A stretch of DNA of 64,000 nucleotides from Oscillibacter sp. 1-3. GTDB taxonomy: Bacteria > Bacillota > Clostridia > Oscillospirales > Oscillospiraceae. A program made the translations under genes and the position numbers. Below are positions 24,377 through 32,778 of this stretch, piece after piece. Position 1 is the first letter of the stretch. The number at the start of each line of letters is the position of its first letter. Under the pieces are notes generated by a model, which made no database searches, was not told where the DNA came from, and saw only the letters and a program-made list of their open reading frames with translations. The stretch spans positions 434,001 to 498,000 of the forward strand of contig NZ_KE159710.1 in the NCBI RefSeq assembly GCF_000403435.2, written 5' to 3'.

Positions 24377-24907
24377 CTTTTTTAGTTTTCCAGTTTATTA
24401 TACTATAAGTATATCATAATAGCATGCTCAAATCAATGTAAAAAGGGCTTTTTCGTTACACCTACTCGATTTTTGAAATTGATTTTTCAGGCTATAAGGG
24501 GCCCAATCAATACTGATGCCATTTTTATGTATCTCTACTATCACTTGGACACGTCATACGGTTTCTCACTTCCTGTTCACTAGGTGTTGCTTCCGTACTG
24601 TATAAGGGTTTGGGCCTATACCAACAAGCAAAACGGAAGCAGCACTCACAGAGGCATAAAAGATGTAGCGATGTATTTTTATCAGGCTACCCGAAAAGTC
24701 TGCACCAAGACGCCGGAACAGCGGGACAGAAAATTTATGGGCCAGGTGTAGAAAAAGTAGCACCCAGAGGTATTGAAAACACAGGCCTTTTTCGTGGGTG
24801 TCGGAGAGCGGCAAGGTGTTTATATCTGTTTTCTCGAAAATGGGGGTAACTCTTTCTACATAGCACTCTTGTCGACACCTCGGTTAATAGTCCCAAATCA
24901 GCCCATC
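24377..24907. other. Noncoding or decayed stretch in the cassette
   Basis: No gene is convincing. Frames of about 80 residues are open on both strands at 24566-24849, but neither has a clear ribosome site or a recognisable family, and the two overlap. The AT-rich part at 24400-24430 may hold the promoter of the 64-residue gene. Confidence 0.4.
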
Positions 24908-25166
24908 AGCCTATGATTTAGGGCCTATTCAGCGCCCTGTTTTCAAGGCTTCCATAGGGGCAATACAATTTTGCGCCTGTCAAAACGGGCCTCTAACGGC
25001 GTACAGATGGACGCAAAAAGCTAGGGCAGGAGGCCGACACTCCAGCACTCCTGCCCTGGCTTCTACTGAACTATAAGCTGTGCTGTCACACAAGAGGCCC
25101 TGCAGCCCTCTTGTGGCACCCGCAGAAACCGTACACCCGCTTCACGTCTGTACGGTTTCCGCGGGT
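24908..25166 (-). repeat. Inner inverted repeat, right copy
   Basis: Reverse-oriented relative of 22527-22808. It contains CACAAGAGG/CCTCTTGTG (25089-25097 with 25107-25115) and the long palindrome 25118-25135 with 25149-25166 (one mismatch in 18). The loop CCCGCTTCACGTC is the reverse complement of the other copy's loop with one change. It abuts the outer repeat at 25168. Confidence 0.8.
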
Positions 25167-25167
25167 C

Positions 25168-25315
25168 AGATAACGGCCCCGATAAGCCCTGCTACTATTT
25201 GACCTCTCTGCTTTCCGCTTCTGTTCCATTCCTTTCCGGCGGCTTTGCCGCCCATCCCCAAGGGAGGGGGTAGGGGAAAGTATAGGAAAGGAATGGGTAA
25301 TTAATAAATCTTTAA
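25168..25315 (+). repeat. Outer inverted repeat, right copy
   Basis: Plus-strand counterpart of 16260-16390, with the same ordered landmarks and a CCGGCGGCTTTGCCGCC hairpin. It lies directly downstream of the stop of the replication-initiator-like relic, so both copies may derive from the 3' region of such a gene. Confidence 0.8.
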
Positions 25316-25342
25316 TTGATTTTTCTTTATTTACTTATATCT

Positions 25343-25790
25343 TTATTTTATTGCATCGGATTTACCTACATAGGATTTTCCGACAACGGTTTTCCCGACG
25401 TAGGTTAATTCAACGCCGGGAAAGCTGACGGCACTTGCGGCTGTTCGTAGATGGTGTACTCCGCTCCCCGCAGCCGTCCCCGGCTGTCCCGCTCTCTCGC
25501 CCGCACGATATATCCGGCCCGCTCCAGCTCGTGGACGGCCTGACGGATGGCGTTGACCTGCTCCCGGTTGATGTAGGTCAGCCCTTGCACGGTGTAGTCC
25601 CATTCTTCCAGGAGTAACAACATTTGCGACAGCAGACCCTTTTAGCTTTCAGGGACAGGGATTTGTCCCGCAGATGGTAGTTTACCATGATTGTATAATC
25701 TGTATTTTTCTCTGGATGAAACATTAAACGAATGGTCTTCCCTCTGTGGATAACTTTCAGGTCTTGGATTGGGGTGTAAATTTTTTTGAG
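25343..25790 (-). pseudogene. Helix-turn-helix replication-initiator-like relic
   Basis: Three frames join into a protein of the helix-turn-helix/DUF6017 type carried by Firmicutes elements. The pieces are IYTPIQDLKVIHRGKTIRLM through NYHLRDKSLSLKAK, a shift near 25640, then GLLSQMLLLLEEWDYTVQGL, INREQVNAIRQAVHELERAGYIVRA and YTIYEQPQ. A second shift near 25425 leads to a tail with three VGK-containing repeats (TYVGKTVVGKSYVGKSDAIK). The winged helix is complete, but two frameshifts disable the gene. Its N-terminus abuts an IS630-type fragment, suggesting insertion or deletion there. Confidence 0.65.
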
Positions 25791-26240
25791 GCCGCAATTT
25801 CTTCCTCGCTGGCCTTCTTGGGGCGTTTGCTCCGGGGCATTACTTTGCGCCATCCGAGTCGGTGCAGCACAAAATAAATCCGTCCTGTGCTGATTGGATG
25901 ATCTACAGCACTTTGATATGCTTTTGCTATCTCGCTGCTCTCCACCAGCTCTCCGGCTTCAGCCCGGGCCCTGAAGGGGGCAAGAATGGTCGCTTCTTCT
26001 GCACTCATATTTCGGAGATTGCCTCAAGTCCATATTTTCGGTACTTTGTCACTAGCTGTGTCACATACGCTGCATGAAATCCTGTTGCTGCTGCTACCTC
26101 TTTCGCGTTTGCTCCTTTGGCACGCATCTCCAATGCTTTCAATTTGGCCTCGGTTCGTTTATTCTTATTTTCTTTGCGTCTTTGCTCGATTGCCTTAATT
26201 TCTTCCTCGCTATTTTATATCTGGAAGCCATTTTCATCAC
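25757..26240 (-). pseudogene. IS630-type transposase N-terminal fragment
   Basis: One frame reads EEEIKAIEQRRKENKNKRTEAKLKALEMRAKG-like sequence, then GANAKEVAAATGFHAAYVTQLV, a helix-turn-helix, and stops at ISEI. In another frame, MSAEEATILAPFRARAEAGELVES and GRIYFVLHRLGWRKVMPRSKRPKKASEEE continue as the second DNA-binding (winged-helix) part typical of IS630 transposases. The DDE domain is absent. A frameshift near 26005 and the missing catalytic part make it a relic. It runs into the initiator-like relic on the same strand. Confidence 0.6.
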
Positions 26241-26319
26241 CCAGATTTATTTTAGCAGCTTATCTTGCCAAATTAAATGCTTTTATCAAGGAATAGTATG
26301 AGAAGTTGATCTCATCCTT

Positions 26320-27060
26320 TTACGTGTCGATATATGCCGCCGCTGCGTAGCCCACGTAATCCCCGTAGTGGACCACATACCAGCCCTGCCACTCGCCGTA
26401 GATGGTGACGCTGGCCCCGTTTGGCATATTTGCTACGATGTTGCCCTTGGGAGAGGGATAGCTCCGCAGATTCAGCGTGCCGTAGCTCACCCGCACAGTG
26501 CCCCCCACCGGGGTCATGGGATAGATGAAGGGCAGGCCGAAAAACCGGGTCAGGGCCCGGGCCAGCTGCTGGGCGATGTCGTCCCAGTGTCCCTCCAGCC
26601 ATGTTGCGTCGGCGTAGTTGTCGTGGTAGCCGATCTCCACCAGTACCGCCGGGGCCTTTGACTGGCTCACCTCCCCCAGGGTGGTTGTCTCCCGCGTGGT
26701 GACCTTGTTGGGCAGCGGATAGATCTTCCGCAGTTCCTCGGCAATCAGCTCCGCCGCCCGCTGGCCTTTGGAGCTGCCAGGGTAATAAAAGGCGATGATG
26801 CCCCGCTCCTCGCCGTAGTGTCCCTCCGGCGCACCGTTGGAGTGCAGGGCCAGGTAGAAGTCGTAGGTCCCGGCGTTGGCCTCCCGGACGGAGGACCCGG
26901 CGGTCATATCCGGTCGGTTCCGCTTATATTGAATACCGTTGGAGAGCAGATAGGGCACAAGGGCATCCGCCAGCAGGTTCATGTTGTACTCCTCGGAGCC
27001 GCTGCCAGTGACGTATTGATTCCATTCTTGTGTACTTGGACTTAAATAAATGGTGGGCAT
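26320..27060 (-). CDS. N-acetylmuramoyl-L-alanine amidase with SH3 domain
   Basis: This 246-residue protein comprises an amidase-3-type domain (about 1-170) and a bacterial SH3 domain (about 180-246, GTLNLRSYPSPKGNIVANMPNG). Recognisable are EEYNMNLLADALVPYL, the metal motif FYLALHSNGAPEG, PAVLVEIGYHDNYADATWL with the catalytic Glu, and a final helix. The usual first DPGHGG metal segment is replaced by LSPSTQEWNQYVTG, a variant seen in Clostridia. There is no signal peptide. AAGGAGGAG precedes the ATG. The likely role is cell-wall peptide-side-chain cleavage. GC content rises to the chromosomal level here, marking the end of the accessory zone. Confidence 0.85.
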   Translation of the reverse strand: MPTIYLSPSTQEWNQYVTGSGSEEYNMNLLADALVPYLLSNGIQYKRNRPDMTAGSSVREANAGTYDFYLALHSNGAPEGHYGEERGIIAFYYPGSSKGQRAAELIAEELRKIYPLPNKVTTRETTTLGEVSQSKAPAVLVEIGYHDNYADATWLEGHWDDIAQQLARALTRFFGLPFIYPMTPVGGTVRVSYGTLNLRSYPSPKGNIVANMPNGASVTIYGEWQGWYVVHYGDYVGYAAAAYIDT

Positions 27061-27182
27061 GGTGGTCTCCTCCTTCTCACTTATTTATATGGCAATCAGC
27101 AGCGGAATGTGATATAGTGGATTGGGAACAACGCTCCCCATTTTTGACCTTAAATTCCTAATTCACAGAAGGGCTGATTGAT

Positions 27183-28412
27183 ATGAAGGCAGAGCGAACC
27201 TACCCCAGGTACACCGTTACCCCCAAAGCGGAAGCCGCCATTCTCCGGGGACACCCCTGGGTCTACGGCCAGGAGGTGCTGTCCGCGGAAGGCGAACCGG
27301 AGAACGGCGCCCTGGTGGACGTCCTCAGCAGAAAGGGGCGGTATCTGGGAACCGGCTTCCTGTCGGAGCGGTCCAAAATCCGGGTCCGCCTTCTCTCCCG
27401 CAACGCCAACGACCGCTTTGACGAGGCCTTTTGGCGGCGAAAGCTCCAATGGGCCTGGAAGTACCGCAAAACCGTGATGGAGCCCCAGGATCTGGACTGC
27501 TGCCGCATCATCTTCGGCGAGGCGGACGCCTTTCCGGGGCTGACGGTGGACAAGTTTCACGATCTCCTCTCTGTGCAGGTGCTGTCCATGGGAATGGAGC
27601 GGATCAAAGGAATGCTGCTGCCTATGCTGGCGGAAGTCCTCCGGCGGGACGGACAGACTATCCGGGGAATCTACGAGCGAAACGAAGTCTCCCTGCGGGA
27701 CAAGGAGGGCCTGCCCCAGCACAAGGGCTGGTTCCCCCTCCCCGGCGAGACGCCTCCCGCCTCTCCCCTGACGGAGATTACGGAAAACGGCATCCGCTAT
27801 CTGGTGGACGTGGAAAACGGGCAGAAGACCGGGTTTTTTCTGGACCAGAAGTACAATCGCCGGTGCGTGGGCCGGCTGGCGGCCGGAAAAACCGTGCTGG
27901 ACTGCTTCACCCACACCGGCTCCTTTGCCCTGAACGCCGCCCTGGGCGGAGCGAAGCACGTCACTGCTGTGGACGTGTCGGAGGGAGCGGTGGAGATGGC
28001 CCGGGCCAACGCCGCCCGCAACGGCCTGGAGGGCCGGATGGATTTCCTGGCGGCGGATGTGTTCGACCTGCTGCCCCGGCTGGAGAAGGAGCCGCCCCGG
28101 TACGACTTCATCATCCTGGACCCGCCGGCCTTTACCAAGTCTCGGAAAACCGTGACCAATGCCATGGCCGGGTACAAGGAAATCAACTACCGGGCCATGC
28201 AGCTCCTGCCCCGGGGCGGCTATCTTGCAACCTGCTCCTGTTCCCACTTTGCGGAGGAGAGCCGATTTCTGGCCATGCTCCAGGACGCCGCCCATGACGC
28301 AGGTGTCCAGCTGCGGCAGATCGAGGCCCGCCAGCAAAGCTGCGACCACCCCATTCTCTGGGGGGTGAAGGAGACGAATTATTTGAAATTCTATCTGTTT
28401 CAGGTAATATAG
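27183..28412 (+). CDS. rlmI: Class I SAM-dependent rRNA methyltransferase (RlmI-like)
   Basis: This 409-residue protein has an N-terminal PUA-like domain (residues about 5-80, PKAEAAILRGHPWVYGQEV and GALVDVLSRKGRYLGTGF). An EEHD-like middle follows (GIYERNEVSLRDKEGL), then a methyltransferase domain with VLDCFTHTGSFALNAALGGA (SAM motif I), AVDVSEGAVEMARANA, the catalytic DPPAFTKSRK motif and YLATCSCSHF. This is the RlmI/YccW pattern that makes 5-methylcytosine in 23S rRNA in E. coli; the exact target in this organism is inferred. It stands alone between an amidase and an export operon, and a bidirectional terminator follows. Confidence 0.85.
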   Translation: MKAERTYPRYTVTPKAEAAILRGHPWVYGQEVLSAEGEPENGALVDVLSRKGRYLGTGFLSERSKIRVRLLSRNANDRFDEAFWRRKLQWAWKYRKTVMEPQDLDCCRIIFGEADAFPGLTVDKFHDLLSVQVLSMGMERIKGMLLPMLAEVLRRDGQTIRGIYERNEVSLRDKEGLPQHKGWFPLPGETPPASPLTEITENGIRYLVDVENGQKTGFFLDQKYNRRCVGRLAAGKTVLDCFTHTGSFALNAALGGAKHVTAVDVSEGAVEMARANAARNGLEGRMDFLAADVFDLLPRLEKEPPRYDFIILDPPAFTKSRKTVTNAMAGYKEINYRAMQLLPRGGYLATCSCSHFAEESRFLAMLQDAAHDAGVQLRQIEARQQSCDHPILWGVKETNYLKFYLFQVI

Positions 28413-28518
28413 TATGAAAGTTTAGGGCCGCCCTTTTCAAAGGGCGGTGGGGTCTGGGGCAAAGCCCCAGCGGCTTCGGCAGAGCCCACGATTTCCTTAT
28501 AACGTATTAAAAACGCAA

Positions 28519-28553
28519 AAAAGAGCGTGTTTCCGCCGGAAACACGCTCTTTT
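28519..28553. terminator. Bidirectional terminator
   Basis: AAAAGAGCGTGTTTCC (28519-28534) pairs perfectly with 28538-28553 around a GCC loop. A-rich and T-rich flanks let it serve both the methyltransferase gene and the leftward SLH operon. Confidence 0.9.
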
Positions 28554-28567
28554 TGTTGGTGGAAATA

Positions 28568-30805
28568 TTATCTCCTGACCTCAATACACCGGACATAGCC
28601 GCCTTCAGTGTAGATGGTGCACTGCTCCGCATAGGCGTGAGCCTCCGCCAGGGTCACCCACATCTTCATGTCCCCGTTGTAGCAGTGGACATCGGAGGGA
28701 ACCCTGTAGGTCATGCCGCCCACGGTGACCAGATTTTCGCTGGTCCAGGCGGAGTTGGGCACGTTCTTTGTCTCGTCCAGCTTCTTGAGACTGGAGAAAC
28801 CGCTCGTTCCCCGCAGCGTCATGGCTACATAGTCGCCGCCGTTGATGTCATACGGTGAGGTAAAGGGGCCAACCCGCTGGCCGTTGCCGTACTCGACGCC
28901 CAGACGCTGAATCTCCTGCTCCCCAATCACTTTATTCGGATCATTCTTGTCATAGACCGGCTTTGTTGATACCTCCAGGAACACACGGCCATAGACCACC
29001 GTGCCGTTCACACCGGAATTCAGCACAATCAGATCCACCTTATTGGCGGAATTCACCCTGGCGTAGGCGATCCGGCCAGAGGGGATGATACCATCCGTGA
29101 GGTCGCTAAGGCTCACGGCCTCCACGCCGTCCACACCGTTCTGGAAGATCATCACATTATCCGCCAGCTTCCGTTGTCCCATGGTGCGCTCCGCCACGTC
29201 AAGATTGCCGCTGGCGTTGCCGCCGCTGAGACGGGAGAGGCTCAGATGTCCCCGATAGGTGGAGGAGACCCGGACCAGCTGGCCCTCCAGATCCTTTCCG
29301 TCCTCGCTTCCGCCGGTGAGGGTGATGCCGCAGAGCAGGTCCACCCGCCCGCCGGAGCGCACAATGCCGATGGCATTGCTGGTAACCACGGCGCCCTTGG
29401 CCTCCACGGCTCCGGCCACCTGATTGTCCTCCGTCAGCAGAAGTGTCAGCTGGTCGCCGGGCTTGAACTTGGAGATGCTCTCCCGAGCCGTTGTCAGCAC
29501 CGGGAAGGCGTGGCCCAGCACAGTGATCTCCTCAGGGGCGTCGGGACTGGGGGAGCAGCTCTCATAGAAGCCGCTGATGCGGATGTCGCACACCCGGATG
29601 GAGTTGGTGGCGGGAGCGTAAGTGGCCACATCGTACTTCCGGATGTCCCTGGCCAGGACCTCCGCGCCGTTCTTGTACAGCTTGTAGTTGGTACTGCCGC
29701 CGGTAAGGTCGGCGAACCCGGCGGTAGAGCCGTCGTTATAGACGATGACGGCGGAGCTGGCCGCGGAGCCGCCGCCCACGAAGATGTAGTCCGCGCCGCC
29801 GGCGGAGTTGAGGTACAGCGTCACGGTGCTGCCGGCGCTGACCCAGGAGAACACCTCGCTCCAGGGCTTCTCCTCGCCGTTGTAGTAGGTCTGGGTCTTG
29901 CCAGTGACAGTATAAGCGGCGCCGCTGACATCCACAATCTGGCTGGCCTTGGCGCTGGCCACTGTAATGGTCATCTGCACGCCCATGGCGTCCGGCACAA
30001 AGGTGATGACCCTGCCGCTCCCGTTCAGCACCAGAGTGCCCCGCAGGCCGTTCAGCGCCCCGTTGGACGCCTTGCCGGAGGCCATCTGATACACCGTGTC
30101 GCCGGAAGCAAGCTTCATGGCTGTCTCCAGCCCGTCAGGGCCCGTGGCGGAGGAGGTCACCAGCACCTGGTTCTCCAAAACGGTACCCTTGAGGGAGGAG
30201 AGATAACTGCCCTTCTCCTTCATATCGGCCCGAAGCAGGTTCAAAAACAGCTGTGCCGCCTGGCCCCGGGTGAGGGTGGCGTTTCCGTTGGTACCTACGC
30301 CGTCGGTGAGGCCCACGGTGGCCCCCACTGCCATGTAGCTGGCGGGCCACACGCCGCCGATGTCCTTGTCCTCATAGCCCAGCATCCGCAGAAGGATGGT
30401 CACGGCCTGTCCCACGGTGACGGTCCGCTCCGGATGAAACCTGCCGTCGGGATAGCCCGCGATGATGCCCTTCCGGGAGGCCATGTTGATGTAGGCCGAG
30501 GCCCAGTGGGAGGGTTTGGCGTCCGGGAAGATGGTGACGGTGTTGTAGAGCCCCAGCTCCTCCTCACCGTTCATGGCGTACACCGCCATCTTGCAGAACT
30601 GGGCCCGGTTCAGCGCCGCGCCGGGGCGGAACGTGTTGTCACTGTAGCCGTCCAGCACTCCCATGAGCCGCAGGGACTCCACGGCCATGATGGTGTTCCG
30701 GTCCGTCACGTCGGAGAAGCGGACCACGTCCGCCGCCCCCGCCGGCAGAACCAGCAGGGATGACGCCATGACCGCCGCCAGCAGAAAACTCAAAAATCTC
30801 TTCAT
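28568..30805 (-). CDS. SLH-domain surface protein
   Basis: This 745-residue protein begins with a signal peptide (MKRFLSFLLAAVMASSLLV, cleavage near PAGAA). Three SLH repeats cover about 30-200 (FSDVTDRNTIMAVESLRLMG, then FPDAKPSHWASAYINMASRKG and TVGQAVTILLRMLGYEDKD). The remaining 500 residues are beta-rich with repeated GRVITFVP-like and VNSANKVDLIVLN-like segments and no enzyme motif. SLH repeats bind wall polysaccharide, so this is a surface protein. AAGGAGGAA precedes the ATG, and the gene starts 11 bases after the MacB-like permease stop, so it is the last gene of the HlyD-ATPase-permease operon, which may export or assemble it. Confidence 0.85.
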   Translation of the reverse strand: MKRFLSFLLAAVMASSLLVLPAGAADVVRFSDVTDRNTIMAVESLRLMGVLDGYSDNTFRPGAALNRAQFCKMAVYAMNGEEELGLYNTVTIFPDAKPSHWASAYINMASRKGIIAGYPDGRFHPERTVTVGQAVTILLRMLGYEDKDIGGVWPASYMAVGATVGLTDGVGTNGNATLTRGQAAQLFLNLLRADMKEKGSYLSSLKGTVLENQVLVTSSATGPDGLETAMKLASGDTVYQMASGKASNGALNGLRGTLVLNGSGRVITFVPDAMGVQMTITVASAKASQIVDVSGAAYTVTGKTQTYYNGEEKPWSEVFSWVSAGSTVTLYLNSAGGADYIFVGGGSAASSAVIVYNDGSTAGFADLTGGSTNYKLYKNGAEVLARDIRKYDVATYAPATNSIRVCDIRISGFYESCSPSPDAPEEITVLGHAFPVLTTARESISKFKPGDQLTLLLTEDNQVAGAVEAKGAVVTSNAIGIVRSGGRVDLLCGITLTGGSEDGKDLEGQLVRVSSTYRGHLSLSRLSGGNASGNLDVAERTMGQRKLADNVMIFQNGVDGVEAVSLSDLTDGIIPSGRIAYARVNSANKVDLIVLNSGVNGTVVYGRVFLEVSTKPVYDKNDPNKVIGEQEIQRLGVEYGNGQRVGPFTSPYDINGGDYVAMTLRGTSGFSSLKKLDETKNVPNSAWTSENLVTVGGMTYRVPSDVHCYNGDMKMWVTLAEAHAYAEQCTIYTEGGYVRCIEVRR

Positions 30806-30816
30806 GTTCTTCCTCC

Positions 30817-32076
30817 TTATTCCGCCCTGAGGGCCTCCACAGGCTGGAGCTTGGCGGCCTTGGCCGCGGGATAGATGCCGAAGATCACGCCCAGGGCCAC
30901 CGACAGCGAGAAGGCGCTGAGGGTGATCCAGGCCGCCGGATAAATGGTCATCTGGAACAGCAGCTTTCCCGCCAGCAGGCTGCCGCCTGTGCCCAGCAGG
31001 ATGCCGATGACGCCGCCGATGCCGCAGAGCATGGCCGCCTCAATCAAAAACTGGGTGACAATGGAGCTGCGCTGGGCGCCGATGGCCCGGCGGATACCGA
31101 TCTCCCTCGTCCGCTCGGTGACGGTGACCAGCATGATATTCATGATGCCGATGCCGCCCACCAGCAGACTGATGGCGGCGATGCCGCCCAGTACCAGGGA
31201 GATCATGGCCATCTGCTCATTCATGGATTGCTGCCACTGGTTGTCGGAGTCCACCCAGAATCCGCCGGTGGACTCGTCCACCAGGCCCTTCAAAAAGCCC
31301 TGGATGCGGCTGGTGGCCTCCTGCACGGACTCGCCGTCCTTGGCCTTGACGATAAAACTCTCCATGGTCTCGCCCCCCATGACCCGGCGGGCGGTGTAGG
31401 GCAGGATAATGATGTTGTCGATAAAGCTGCCCTGGGCGTCGGCCCCGGTGAGACGGGGGGCATAGACGCCCACCACGTCAAAGCTCTGGCCGTTGAGCTG
31501 GAGCTTCTTTCCCACCGGGTCGGCGGAGCCGAAGAAGGTCTCCGCCGCCTGAGAACCCATGACGCACACCTGGTTATAGCGGCTTACGTCCAGCTCGGAA
31601 ATGTCCCGGCCCTTCATGACGGTCAGATTGTTGCAGATGCTGTACTGGTCGCTGCCGTAGTAGATGTCCGGCCTCCGCTGGCCGGTCTGGGTCTCCCAGT
31701 CCCACTGGAAGTTGTCAGAGTTCTTGGTGCCGTAGACCACAGTGGCGTTGCAGCCAGCCTGGGGCGTCACGCCCACTACGTACTTCGTAAGGCTCTTGCA
31801 GTAGTCGTACAGGTCCGGGAAGTAGTCCTTGCCCGCGCTAACCCAGTTGCCGTTGGCGTCCTCCACGTACATATAGCTGTAAATCTGCACATTGATCTTG
31901 TTGCTGCCCATGGCGGAGTACTGCTCCATGGTCTTGGCCGTGTAGCCGTTCATGGTGGCCACGATGGTCATGACGGCGGCGATGCCGATGATGACGCCCA
32001 GCATAGTGAGTATGGACCGGCCCTTTTTGCCCACGATGGACTTCCAGGCCATCTTGACCGCTTGGCGGATATTCAC
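30817..32076 (-). CDS. MacB-like ABC transporter permease
   Basis: This 419-residue protein has the MacB/FtsX plan: first helix at about 20-42 after a [17 protein letters not shown] start, a long extracytoplasmic MacB_PCD domain (about 45-280, with [19 protein letters not shown]), then three C-terminal helices with [21 protein letters not shown] coupling helix and [18 protein letters not shown]. It overlaps the ATPase gene by four bases. In Gram-positives such permeases act with an ATPase and an HlyD-like protein to export peptides or antibiotics or to sense envelope stress; the substrate here is unknown. Confidence 0.85.
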   Translation of the reverse strand: MNIRQAVKMAWKSIVGKKGRSILTMLGVIIGIAAVMTIVATMNGYTAKTMEQYSAMGSNKINVQIYSYMYVEDANGNWVSAGKDYFPDLYDYCKSLTKYVVGVTPQAGCNATVVYGTKNSDNFQWDWETQTGQRRPDIYYGSDQYSICNNLTVMKGRDISELDVSRYNQVCVMGSQAAETFFGSADPVGKKLQLNGQSFDVVGVYAPRLTGADAQGSFIDNIIILPYTARRVMGGETMESFIVKAKDGESVQEATSRIQGFLKGLVDESTGGFWVDSDNQWQQSMNEQMAMISLVLGGIAAISLLVGGIGIMNIMLVTVTERTREIGIRRAIGAQRSSIVTQFLIEAAMLCGIGGVIGILLGTGGSLLAGKLLFQMTIYPAAWITLSAFSLSVALGVIFGIYPAAKAAKLQPVEALRAE

Positions 32077-32774
32077 AGCCAGTCCACCTCCTGTTCCCTG
32101 TCCTCCACAATCTTGCCGTCCTGGAGCCGCACGCAGCGGCGGGCGGTGGCGGCGATGCCGTTGTCGTGGGTGATGAGGATGATGGTACTGCCCTCCTTGT
32201 TCAGCTGCTGGAGGAACTGCAGCACCTCCTGGCCCGTGCGGGAATCCAGGGCGCCGGTGGGCTCGTCGGCCATGATGATGGGGGGATGGGTGGCGATGGC
32301 CCGGGCGATGGCCACCCGCTGCTGCTGGCCGCCGGACATCTCCGTGGGCCTGTGTTTCACGCGGCCGGAGAGCCCCACCCGCTCCAGGGCCTCCATGGCC
32401 AGGTCATAGCGGTCGTCGGCGTTGATGCCCTGATAGATCAGGGGCAGCTCCACGTTCTCCAGCACCGTCAGGCTCTGGATCAGGTTGTACTGCTGGAAGA
32501 TGAAGCCGATCTCCTTGTTGCGGATCAGGCTCAGCTCCTTGTCCGTCAGCTCGCGGACGTCGGTGCCCTCCAGGTAGTAGTCCCCACGGGTGGGGATGTC
32601 CAGACAGCCCAGCACGTTCATCATGGTGGATTTACCGGAGCCGGACTGGCCCACAATGGCCACGAACTCCCCCGGGTCCACCGTCAGGGACACCCCGTCC
32701 AGGGCGCGGACCTCGCTCTCCAGGCCCTCGCCGTAGATCTTGTAGACGTCCCGCAATTCTACCAAATGTGCCAT
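32073..32774 (-). CDS. ABC transporter ATPase (MacB/LolD type)
   Basis: This 233-residue ATPase starts at 32774 ([17 protein letters not shown]), five bases after the stop of the adaptor gene; a longer frame further upstream merely overlaps that gene. Walker A is GQSGSGKST, the Q-loop FIFQQYNLI, the signature [15 protein letters not shown], Walker [14 protein letters not shown], and the H-loop LITHD. The ALDGVSLTV and [10 protein letters not shown] segments are typical of the MacB/LolD group. It overlaps the permease start by four bases. It energises the permease at 30817-32076. Confidence 0.9.
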   Translation of the reverse strand: MAHLVELRDVYKIYGEGLESEVRALDGVSLTVDPGEFVAIVGQSGSGKSTMMNVLGCLDIPTRGDYYLEGTDVRELTDKELSLIRNKEIGFIFQQYNLIQSLTVLENVELPLIYQGINADDRYDLAMEALERVGLSGRVKHRPTEMSGGQQQRVAIARAIATHPPIIMADEPTGALDSRTGQEVLQFLQQLNKEGSTIILITHDNGIAATARRCVRLQDGKIVEDREQEVDWL

Positions 32775-32778
32775 GCGA

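Noticed and set aside
24566-24849. Overlapping small frames on both strands in the HAD cassette
   Set aside because: Neither has a ribosome site or family and they exclude each other; left as unassigned.
16260-25315. Interpretation of the inverted repeats as DDE-transposon termini
   Set aside because: No DDE transposase lies inside, the repeats are imperfect with internal hairpins, and no target duplication is visible; only the repeats themselves are reported.
29174-30763. Long plus-strand open frame of 529 codons
   Set aside because: It is the antisense shadow of the SLH protein gene, rich in Gly, His and Ala, with no ribosome site or family. The minus-strand product has clear SLH repeats.
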